Origin: Acorus gramineus
Taxonomy: Eukaryota > Streptophyta > Magnoliopsida > Acorales > Acoraceae
Direction of reading: 5' to 3'
Assembly: GCA_030737835.1 (NCBI GenBank)
Contig: JAUJYN010000025.1
Coordinates: 2,294,001 to 2,358,000 of the forward strand
Length of the DNA stretch: 64,000 nt
Every line of letters starts with the position of its first letter. Positions within the stretch are counted from its first letter, which is position 1. This document shows, in pieces, positions 54,685 to 64,000 of the stretch. The notes under the pieces are model-generated. The model was not told the origin of the DNA and made no database searches. It was given only the letters and a program-made list of their open reading frames with translations. The translations under genes and the position numbers were made by a program.

Positions 54685-57600
54685 TTTGTGTGTGAAGAAG
54701 GTGGAGGAAGAAACAATTGAAGGAAAAGATGAAGAAGAAGCACAAGAAAGAGTGAGAAAGGGGTGAGTTTGTGTTGTTGTTGCTGTTGTTGTTTGCACCC
54801 CTGTTTTCTGCCATGAAGGGCTTGAGGAGATGCTGATAAGGTGGTGGTAGTGGCGGTGGTGGTTGAGGTGGTCGTGGGTGTGTCAAGAACCCCGCATCTC
54901 CCCATTTCCCTCCCCCTGTTTTGGTAAGGCAACACTCTGTATTTTAAAGATCCCAGTGCATCTAGTATTAGAGGCACATTTCTAGGATTATGTCTTCATA
55001 TGATATGATCATCTATGTGTCTAGTTGTTATATATGAAATTTGGGCTCATTATGATATTTGTGGTGTAAGTTAGAACCTGTTTTGCATGGCCTGTCCACC
55101 TGCTTCTGGAAATAATTTATTTTGGGCTTGTAGAGGCAACATTAGGTTCTAATGTCTTCATGGATTATGATCCCAGCATATCAGAGAATGTGCACGTTTT
55201 ATTTCATAATTTTTGGAAGTGTATTGGGTGCTGTGGAGATCAATTAGTAGGGCTGGTTGCAACAGATTTGGCAGTTTTGTTTGGTTGAGTGTTAAGGAGT
55301 TGTTTGCATGTGTCTTGTGTGATAATATGGAAGTATCAGGGGTTAGGGTTTTTATGAAGTAGGCTTATATGTGTGATAGGAGGTTCCATAATTTAATTAT
55401 GGATCATTGGTTGTGTTTTGCAGATCTCGTAGACCGGACGCGCGGCGATCCGGGTATCGGTGAGTGGTTTGATCCAACCCTTCGGGAAGCGTTGGATGCA
55501 CGTAGTCGTGCGTCATGCAACCGTTGGGCACCCTGACTATACCACTTAATTAGATAAATAGTATAGTCATGTCTAACTCATAATATGTTAGATATCTTGC
55601 ATGCTAGGCTTATATTGCATGTATTGTATCCATGTATGAATGACTATATCGCATGCGCCCCTCTAGTATGGGCATGTATTCTGTAATGTGTATAGATGTA
55701 TAGAATAGGGCATGTCTTAGGTAGTATTGTAATACTACTCCCACCATATTAATTGGAATATCCAGCATGATTAAGTGTGGGTTAATAACGGGCACCTGCC
55801 TAATATTCCCTTGCGATAAGACTCGAGGGCGTGGTGTAGTTGTTGCGCCCATGCTAATGGGGCAAGGCTATGACCAACTTCATGAGATGATGATCTCTCT
55901 CGCCCTCTCCCTCTGCACGAACTGAGTAATTAGATGCGATTTCCTACTCGACTCAGGTTCGTTTGGAATCTTGGCATGCACCTGTTAAGTGCGCGAGATT
56001 TGCACTTGACCCTTACCTTTTAAGTTGGTGATATCCAACGCATGCTTAAGTTAGGCCTTGTGTGCTTATGTGATTAATGGCCATGTATGCATGTTGTATG
56101 ATTTATTATGATGTAAATCCATGTTAGGGAGTATCCCTATAATTATTTGATAGGTTATCGTGCATGTAGTTCATGTACATAACTAAGATATAATTCTCCT
56201 GGATATATATGCGCATGTTAAAACTAATTAGGCCTATCTGAAATAGGCGTGGGTATGACCCGTTGTCGGGTTGTACCTTATTAGTTAGAGCGCTAGCGAT
56301 GTAATCGCCCCCGTGCATCCGAGCGATGCACTCGTTTGGAATTTAGGAGAATTCATTATCTTATCGGTTTTGTTAAGCCGGTAGTTGTGGCATTAAGCTA
56401 GGCATACCCGTGCTAGGCGAGTATGTGAACCGCCTGTTGAGTTATGTGCCTTGGGATTATTTCTGCGTGAGAGCAGAGACAACCCCCTTGTGTCAGAGCG
56501 ACGCAACCGTGTGGGAGTACAATGGTATTTCATATTATCGATATGTGATTATCGAGAGTAGTTGTTTTTCCATTGGGTTCTCTTTGCGAACATGGAGTGT
56601 TTCCTCCCAATGTCGTCCGTGTTGAAGCGGCCCGGGTTGTAGCTGTCCTGACAGAGGGCCCCCACCTGTAGGTACCACCGATGCATTCGAAAGCGTACTG
56701 ATCGTGGGAGTGTACCAGGTAGAGGCTACCCGGGAGAGGGCTAACGAATGATATTGCGAGCGTGAAATCGTTCTCCCCTTCGTTGGATCCGATGTAGGAA
56801 CTTTCCGGCATTGGAAAAGCTGTCCTGACAGAGGGCTCCCATCCGTAGGTACCACCGATGCGTTCGGAAGTGTACTGATCGTGGGAGTATACCAGGTAGA
56901 GGCTACCCGGGGAAAGGGTTACCGGTGGACCAAGGGTATAGAGTAGTCTAATCTCTTCCAAAAGTCCTATGTCCCCTCTAAAGGGTGAGGGTGAGGATGA
57001 GGTGAAGACACGTCGCCGCGTGACCCATTCGTTGTTCGTCCGTTCCCATAGTTGTTGGGTCCGGTTGCGTATCGATGTTCAAAGACATCGTTGGGCAGTT
57101 ATCTTGATGTGGATGATCCAGTAGTGTTGTGTAGACCAGTAATTCTGGGTCTCTTCGACCAACGGTATGGTCTCTCCCCAAGAGTCCCAAGAGTCTCCCT
57201 CCGGGAGTGAGGGTGAGGGTGAGGTTGGTGATTCAGTAGTGTTGTGTGGACCAGTAATTCCACGTCTCTTCGACCAACGGTATGGTCTCTCCCCAAAAGT
57301 CCCAAGAGTCTTCCTCCGGGAGTGAGGGTGAGGTTGGTCGCGCTGTCGCGTGACCTTGTTATCCATTGGGTTTCTACCCATGTTTTTCCTTGGAAGGAAA
57401 TTGTTTTAATATTGAACTGTTGTATTGGTGATTGATTTCCAGCCACTCACTAAGCTTGTAGCTCACCCCTCGCATACTGTTTCTTTTCAGGGGCAGTGTT
57501 GGGCGTGGAGCTAGAGCTTCCCTGTGGCGTGGTCTTATGGGCGTGGAGCGTTCTTCCGACGGGTGGTGAGTGCGAGGCTGTCAGCAGTCCTAGAGTCATT

Positions 57601-58125
57601 TTATGTATTGTAAATCGTGCATGTGGCACAAGTTGTATTTTATTTGGACTAGACTTGGCTCTCACAGGACAGTGATTTTGTATTCGAGTCTGTAATAATG
57701 TTTTTGGTTTACAGACATTGTTGATATCTTATGCTTCCGCTTTTCAGTCAATTATCATTATCTTTGCTTTGCCACCTTGTGTGTTGTTGTTGGAGTCTTT
57801 GTTGACCTCAGGTATTGATAGCTGATACTTCATTATTACCACGTCTTGGGGACGGCCGCCCTGGGGCGTGACATAAAATGATCAAATGATAATTTTTTTG
57901 GCTTAAGAGACTTTTATACAGTATAGATAGATGTGTATGATTAAAGAGGTGTGAATGAATTCTCATGGGATTGAATAGATTAAGAGGGGTAAAATGCTCA
58001 AATGGCTGTGTGAATGGATTTTCATGGGATTGAATTGATTGATAGGGGTAAAATGATCAAATAACTATTTTTTTTTTGCTTAAAAGACTTTTATATAGTA
58101 GTATATAAATATAGGGAATAATCAT

Positions 58126-58260
58126 CCATATAACCCCCTGGAATTTATCACATATCCACAAAACTGCTTGATTTTTTCATATATCCATATAACCCCCTGG
58201 AATTTATCACATATCCACAAAACTGCTTGATTTTTTCATATATCCATATAACCCCGTGTA
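58126..58260 (+). repeat. 59-bp tandem repeat
   Basis: CCATATAACCCC starts at 58126, 58185 and 58244. Each unit contains GGAATTTATCACATATCCAC and AACTGCTTGATTTTTTCATA. The first two units are nearly identical; the third is partial. Confidence 0.93.
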
Positions 58261-58393
58261 AAGACACCCAAAATCCAAAAAGCCCCCTCCGTCTGTTAAT
58301 CTAACCATCAATTAACCCCACAAAAGATATGTCTATTTTACCACCACCAGCCCACTTGACAACAATATATCCTAAATTCCCCCTCTCTCTCCT

Positions 58394-59078
58394 TATAGAT
58401 ACCCCATTTTTGATCCATTAGGATAATAGAACACATATTACTGATAACATTTTTTTTCATAGAGGGTTTATGGCCAAAAATTCCTTGGAGGCATTGAAAG
58501 ACTGAAAAACAGGTTGACAGGCTAAGAAATCAAAAAGAGCTGAAGAGAAATCTCGAAAAAGAAACTCTGAAGAAGACTAGCCAAGAAAAAAGTCCCCACC
58601 ACGCGGCGGATGGTGGAGGAGCCGTCTGATCCCTGCGCGGAAGATGCTCCAGGAGCTGTCGGATCCAAGCGCGACGGATGCACGAGGAGCCGTCGATCTG
58701 GGAACATGCAAAAGGATGCCCTAATCCACCCGACAGCACTGGTCAGAGCCGTCGGCCTATCTGGGTCACAACAATTGGCGAAACTCGCAGTGGCGCTCCT
58801 CTGTTGGGAAAGGAGTGATGATGCCCCCTATGTGTTGTATAAAGTCCATTAGTTCAAGAAACCTATAGATATGTACCATTGGAGAGCAAAGAAAAAAAGC
58901 TAAGCAAGAAGAAGCAAGTAGAAGTCCATACCTTGTTAGAGAGTTCGTAGCTAACCTTCCCATCACTTGAAACTAGAGAGAGAGAGCATTTTAGCATAAA
59001 TAAACACCCTTTCACTCCCATAGTTTACCGAGTCACTTTGTTCTCTTTTCTTTCTTTGTTTCTTCACTCTACCCATTT
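58394..59078 (+). mobile_element. E-type LTR 5' fragment, plus strand
   Basis: Starts TATAGATACCCCATTTTTG (from TGTAGATACCCC) and follows the complement of 23762 down to about 23050 with gaps. Inverted-repeat half-sites GGAGCCGTC, GACGGATGC and AGAGCCGTCGG lie at 58600-58765. The TATA region (near 58848-58870) reads TTGTATAAAG. Homology stops near 59078. No coding sequence. Confidence 0.75.
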
Positions 59079-59341
59079 GGATCAAGGAATAAGCTATTAT
59101 GGGCTTTATACCTATTCCAGGAACATATAACTTTATCAATGGAATAAGTGATTTTTTATTTGGTTGTGTTTTTTTATTCTCATTGGAAAACATAAGAATA
59201 AAAGTTGAGTTGTTTGGTTGATGAAAAATAAAATGTGAATAAGGTGTAAAAAGTTGATTTGTCATGTGAACACTATTGATGTATAAGAGGTGTTGATAGG
59301 TGATTTGATGTGATGAGATATGACTTTTTTTTATGTGTTGG
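59079..59341. other. Unassigned segment before D2
   Basis: No gene or recognisable repeat seen. GTTGG at 59337-59341 would be the left target copy of D2; its partner is outside the window. Confidence 0.5.
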
Positions 59342-61898
59342 TGTAACAACTGTGACTTTTAGGACATAATTAATCTGTTTAGTACTCCAAATTATCATAA
59401 TTTGGCATGGTTAAAATTATTTGTTTCATTGGCTTTCCCATGCTTCTTAAGGATTGTAAATTGGATGCGTATTGGTCAAGTTATGGATCAAACCATAACA
59501 AGGAGTCGAGCTGTGTTTCTGACGGCTCGTAAGGGTGCCATCAGATCTGGACCTGACGGCTCTTGTAGGTGCCGTTGGGTATTGGGCGATGGGCTCAACC
59601 GGAGCCGTCGATCTTGAAAACTTCGTATTTTTGAATATTCAGTTCGTTTTTGGAAAGAACAAATCCTTTGATTGTGAATTATTTCGGATTAATTGGGTCG
59701 TATTTTGTCCCCCACGTGTGTAAGAGGTTATAAACCTAAAAGCCCTAAAAGCTCTTTCTCTTACCGTTTGTGGTGACGTTGTTGAGGAGCTCGGGATGGG
59801 TTCGAACAGAGGGTTCTTGTGAGCATTTTTAATCTTATATATATGTTAATTCTTTGATGTTTGTATTAGTATAAGATGATCTCACATATGTATTTTGGAT
59901 TTCATTAAATTCTTGAGTTTTCTTCTTGAGTTTTTCGTAGTGTTGAAGTTTTTCATTTGATTTTCAGACCCTTATCTTGTAGCCATGAAATCATGTTGCT
60001 TTCAAAGTATTTTGCAAATCTTTTATGACAAAAAGAAGGGGATATGTATATATCACGTCTAAGGTTGTTTATTAAGGGTAGAAAGCATGCTTACAATCAT
60101 TTAAAGTTTCGTTTTAACCCTTATATGCATAGATCCGAACCTATACATGCTTTCATGATTATTTTAGAGTTTTATCATAGATCCATGTTATTGTTTTCTC
60201 CATATAATAGATTGATAGTTTTCAAAGATTTTGAGATATGGTTTATTGGTTTCTTATGAATGTTTTGTGAATCCTTTTAGATCTAGGGTTTTGAATAGAA
60301 GGATATCATACTAGGTGTAATAATACGTTATCTCTTGCATGTTTCGAAGGATTTTACCAAGTATAATCAGATCCTTAGGTGTACCAAGCGTTTTAACGCT
60401 TTATCGATAGTTTTATCATCTTTCCATAAGCTAGGGTTTCGAATGAGTTTTCTTTATACAATCTTCTATCTCTCTCTTAAATGTTTTGTATCATTTTACC
60501 TATTATATATTACTTTTATACCTATGTTAGATATATGGTTTTCAAAGATGTTTTCAATATATTTTGATTGGTTTTAATTGGATTTTTTGTACGCATTATT
60601 TGATTTCGATATGAGTTATCTACTATTTTACAACGTTTAAACGGCTCATGTATGTTTTTCAATGATAGAATGTGTTAGGGTATTTTTAACAAAAAATATA
60701 GGGTTTTGCTTTCTGTTCGGGACGGCTCCATTAAGAGCCGTCGAGTATGCTTGTGGACGGCTCCCAGAGGAGCCGTCGGTTCTGGCATGGGGGAGCCGTC
60801 GGTCTGCCTCTGGACGGCTCTACTAAGATCCGTCGGTTTTCTGTGAGTACGGATACCATCAGGTCTCGTATTATTTGCACACATTGTGACCTAGTCGTAC
60901 TATTTCAGGATTAGTTAGGTTGTTGTAAGATTTTTTGGCTTTGTTTGCGTGTCATTAGACCAAAGATGAGTGTGTCTAGTCTCTATGTAGATTTCGAAAC
61001 TACTTTTATTTATATCATATTCGCATCATGCCTATGTTATGAATACAACTGTTATTTTGAGTATGGAATACATGAGCATGACATCACGTTTTGAGACATT
61101 ATCTTATGTATGAACTATATATTTGATACTATGTTATTCTTGCATGCAAACTATGGGTTGATGAATTGACCATGCATGCATATCATCTGTATGCATGACC
61201 CCGTCTGCATGACGACCGGTCTGCATGATCCAATCCAGTGGGACCTTGTCTACGTGACATCTGCGTGACCAAGCTCTAGATAGAGCACCTTTTGGTTGCG
61301 TGCCATACGGGCATGTGTGTCCGTTGCATCATACGCATCATGTAGTTAGTGTTGTGATTTGTGGCTATTCCTCTAAAGAGATGCATTATGTTTTATCGTT
61401 ACACTTGTGAAAAAATATATGTGTGTTATATTCTGCTCATTTCAGATTTTATGGGATTGTTCTTTAAAATTATTATTATTATTATTATTATTATTGGGAC
61501 ACATTAGGTCCATTCACTGAGCGCGTGGTAGCTCATCTCTCTTTTCCCAACCTTTCAGAGTAGTTGTTGGTGATCGTCGCTCGTGGTGAGGCGTTGGTGA
61601 TTTAGTTCGCATCTTATCTTCGTTGCATCGTAGGTGTCGAATAAGTCTTCTTCTTGGCATGTAGTAGACGTCCTTAGCCTTATCAGCAAAACCAGAGGAA
61701 TTATTATTAGTATTAAATAAAGAACTCATGTGTATTCATTCAAACTTAAGAATGAATTATTAAAATCGTGTAGTTGGTTTATGTTTTAAACCTGCGAGTT
61801 TATAAGTTTATTTATATTATTCGATATTTTGTGGATTGTTTACGTAACGCACCATATCGCGTGCCTTAATTAAGGATAATGGGTACGGGGGTGTTGCA
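59342..61898 (+). repeat. D2 5' LTR (2,557 bp)
   Basis: Starts TGTAACAACTGTGAC and ends GGGGGTGTTGCA. Perfect hairpins at 60721-60742 (arms GACGGCTC, GAGCCGTC, 6-nt spacer) and 60756-60777 (arms GACGGCTCC, GGAGCCGTC, 4-nt spacer), more copies at 59520-59610 and 60785-60840. Repeated CTGCATGAC/CTGCGTGAC at 61190-61272, TTA microsatellite about 61470-61495, and CTGAGCGCGTGGTAGCTCA near 61517. No gene. Confidence 0.9.
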
Positions 61899-61901
61899 GA
61901 A

Positions 61902-61913
61902 TGGTATCAGAGC
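61902..61913 (+). promoter_or_regulatory. D2 primer binding site, initiator-Met tRNA type
   Basis: TGGTATCAGAGC, three bases after the LTR end. This is the standard plant initiator-Met tRNA complement used by many Ty1/copia and chromovirus elements. It proves that the preceding TG..CA unit is a 5' LTR. Confidence 0.9.
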
Positions 61914-62013
61914 CTAGGTATTCCTGTTAGGCCTAAGGATTAGGAGGCATAAGCTTGCATACATATAGGATACGTTCTAACTGTGTGTCGATTCATATTA
62001 AGGGAGATCAAAA

Positions 62014-62310
62014 ATGGCGGGAAATACCAACACTTTGCGTCAGGATCTCCAAACCCTGGTAAACTTGGTGGCGTAGACAATCCAACACCAGAACGACATG
62101 GCGTTACGTCTTTTAGGAGAAAACCAGGACCAGCCGAAACAACTGGTGATGAGGTTCAAGAAAATGGATCCGCCAGCATTCCAAGGAGTTGGCAGTGACC
62201 CGATGGCCACGAATCATTGGATCACAGAGTTGGAGCAAATCGTCAAATGGATTCAGCTGACTGATAGCCGTCGTATCCTCTTGGCGGCTCATCAACTACG
62301 AGGAACCGCT
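62014..62310 (+). pseudogene. D2 gag, N-terminal fragment
   Basis: From ATG 62014 (MAGNTNTLRQDLQTLVNLVA), TAG at 62074-62076, then the same frame continues with NDMALRLLGENQDQPKQ, FKKMDPPAFQGVGSDPMATN and HWITELEQIVKWIQLTDSRR. The F..PP.F.G..DP..A..W pattern is the start of the retrotransposon capsid domain of Tekay/Del-like chromoviruses. C8 cuts it at 62310. The lineage is a reasoned call from LTR size, primer type and capsid pattern; pol is not in the window. Confidence 0.8.
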
Positions 62311-64000
62311 TGTCACGCCCCAGGGCGGCCGTCCCCGAGACGTGGCAATATATAAAGTATCAGCTATCAATTACAAGAGGTCAACAATGACTCCAATAAA
62401 TAACACACAAAGCTGACAAAACAATGATAACTGATAGATCAACCAAAAATGCGAAAGCATAAAAATATCAATAAGTCTGTAAACAAAAAAAAATATTATT
62501 ACAGACTCGAATACACAATCACTGTCCTGTGAGAGCCAAGTCTAATCCAAATAAAATACATCATGTGCAACATGCACGATTTACAAATACATGACTCTAG
62601 GACTGCTGACAGCCTCGCACTCGCCAACCGCCGAACAGAACGCTCCACGCACGCAAGACCACGCCACAGGAAAGCACCAGCTCCACGCCCAACACTGCCC
62701 CTGAAAAGAAGCATTACGTGAGGGGTGAGCTACAAGCTCAGTGAGTGGCTGGAAACCCAACACCATCACAACAATTCAATATTAAGGCAATTTCCTTTCA
62801 AGAAAAAAAAACATGGGTAGAAACCCAATGGATAACAAGGTCACGTGGCGGCACGACCAACCTCACCCTCACCCTCACTCTCACTCCGGAGGGAGACTCT
62901 TGGGACTCTTGGGGAGAGACCATACCGTTTGTCGAAGAGACGCGGAATTACTGGTCCACACAACACTACTGGATTATCTACATCGAGATAACTGCCCAAC
63001 GATGTCTTTGAACATCGCTACATAACCGGACCCAACAACTATGGGAACGGACGAACAACGAAATGGGTCACGTGGCGACGTGACTTCACCTCATCCTCAC
63101 CCTAGCCCCCGGAGGGGTGACCCTAGGGACTTTTGGGATCATCCTTATGCTCTACACCCTTCGTCGTCCGGTAGCCCTCTCCTGGGTAGCCTCTACCTGG
63201 TATAATCCCATGATCAGTACATCTGCCAAACGCATCGGTAGTACCTACAGGTGGGAGCCCTTTGTCAGGATAGCTTCGACGCTAGGCAGCTTCAACACAG
63301 ATCCAATCAGAGGGGAGAACGACTCCACACTCACAATATCATCCAGTAGCCCTCCCCGCTTAGCCTCTACCTGTCGGCCTTCCACGATCGGTACATCAGC
63401 CAGATGTGTACCGCGATACGCATCGGTAGCACCTACAAGTGGTGGCACCAAACAGGACAGCTTCGACGCTGGGCAGCTTCGGTGCACGACGATATTGGGA
63501 GGAAGACTTCACGCTCGCAATGCGAACCCTATGGAAAATCAACTATCCTCGGTAATCCCATACCGATGCTATCGAAATAGGCTTGAACTCCCATAGAGGT
63601 CAGACGCGGTGAGTCACCTCTGCTCTCGCACAGACAAGCCCTGAGGCATAACCCAACAGGCGGTTCATACACTCACCTAACCTGGGTAGGCCTAGCTTAT
63701 TGCCATAACTACCGGCTTAACAAAACCGATACGATAATGAATTCTCCTGAATTCCAAATGAGTGCATCGCTCGGATGCAAGGGGTGATTACATCGCCAGC
63801 GCTCTAATTAATAAGGTACAACCAGACAGCAGGTCATACCCTCGCCTATTTCAGATAGGCCTAGTCACTTTTAACATGCGCATATATATATACAGGATAA
63901 TTATATCTTAGTTATGTACATGAACTACATGCACGATAACATATCAAATAATTATAGGGATACTCCCTAACATGGATAAAAAGGATAAACAATATATATA
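62311..64000 (-). mobile_element. C8: minus-strand C unit, running off the window
   Basis: Starts TGTCACGCCCCAGGGCGGCC inside D2 gag; CCGCT at 62306-62310 is the expected target copy. In inverse order it has the GCTTCCGC block, GTGAGCTACAAGCTCAGTGAG (62723-62743), CACCCTCACCCTCACTC (about 62868), the doubled CAGGACAGCTTCGACGCT-type unit (63266, 63455) and CTTATTGCCATAAC. The family start is not reached. Confidence 0.88.

Larger units (their letters stand above)
53233..57873 (+). mobile_element. C7: longest C unit, with an inner TIR element
   Basis: Starts TGTTATGCCTGTGTCATTTG, ends GGCCGCCCTGGGGCGTGACA, flanked by TAAAA (53228-53232, 57874-57878). Length 4,641 bp, 3.7 kb without the TIR element at 53779-54684. 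It has the splice-like block (55424-55459), the doubled CTGTCCTGACAGAGGGC unit (56643, 56820), a doubled GAGTCCCAAGAGTCT block (57181, 57297) and the TGAGC/GCTCA motif near 57450 (here TAAGC). Confidence 0.92.

Noticed and set aside
1-64000. tRNA, rRNA or ordinary host genes
   Set aside because: No cloverleaf with intact A and B boxes, no rRNA text and no non-transposon coding exon could be supported. The tRNA-like strings are retroelement primer sites.

Overview
The window is nuclear DNA of a flowering plant. It holds no bacterial-type genes and no rRNA or tRNA genes, and I could support no ordinary host gene. Almost everything is LTR retrotransposon sequence in nested layers, which points to a large, repeat-rich angiosperm genome. 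A plant mobile domain (PMD) gene inside one retroelement also indicates an angiosperm. The species cannot be named from this sequence.

I use working family names. Families A and E are Ty3/gypsy elements of the Tat lineage: LTRs begin TGTAGATACCC, pol carries a conventional RNase H and a second archaeal-type RNase H, and antisense DNA sits between integrase and the 3' LTR. Family D is a Tekay/Del-like chromovirus with an initiator-Met primer site. Family C is known here only as LTR-like units (TGTTATGCC to GGGGCGTGACA) with no internal region.

Layout from the left: 1-322 plus 19509-19805 plus 22328-23762 is the 3' LTR of element E (minus strand). A1 (323-19503, target repeat CAACC) is inserted in it. 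A1 contains a solo LTR of D (5534-13353, repeat GAGTA), which contains C1 (5686-11081, repeat CAAGT), which contains C2 (7790-10609, repeat TGGAG). This is a five-level nest, with every insertion of the C and D layers and of A1 confirmed by 5-bp target duplications. C3 (19806-22322, repeat CTACA) also sits in the E LTR. E continues with an antisense five-exon PMD gene remnant (24509-27984) and its integrase and second RNase H on the minus strand (29381-35140), the integrase being split by C4 (29640-33575, repeat CTTGG).

At about 35145 E is cut and abuts, head to head, element A2 (35146-37616, plus strand). A3 (37617 to about 51275 or beyond, plus strand) is inserted in A2's gag. A3 keeps gag, RT, both RNases H and integrase, with stops and frameshifts; a deletion plus an inverted pair of C units (41583-45884) replaces much of its protease region. 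Beyond 52 kb come tandem repeats, AT-rich DNA, C7 (53233-57873, repeat TAAAA, with a 906-bp TIR element inside), an E-type LTR fragment (58394-59078), and D2 (LTR, primer site and start of gag, 59342-62310), broken by C8, which runs off the window.

The signal I find most interesting joins two things. The Tat elements carry an antisense PMD gene, and short inverted repeats with a CGGCT...AGCCG core recur in their LTRs and on both sides of that gene. The arms are family-specific: GGCGGCTA in A, GACGGCTC in E. The unrelated D LTR carries the E-type arms. A second novelty is a tandem duplication of the retropepsin domain in family A. All coding regions are broken, so this is a graveyard rather than an active locus.
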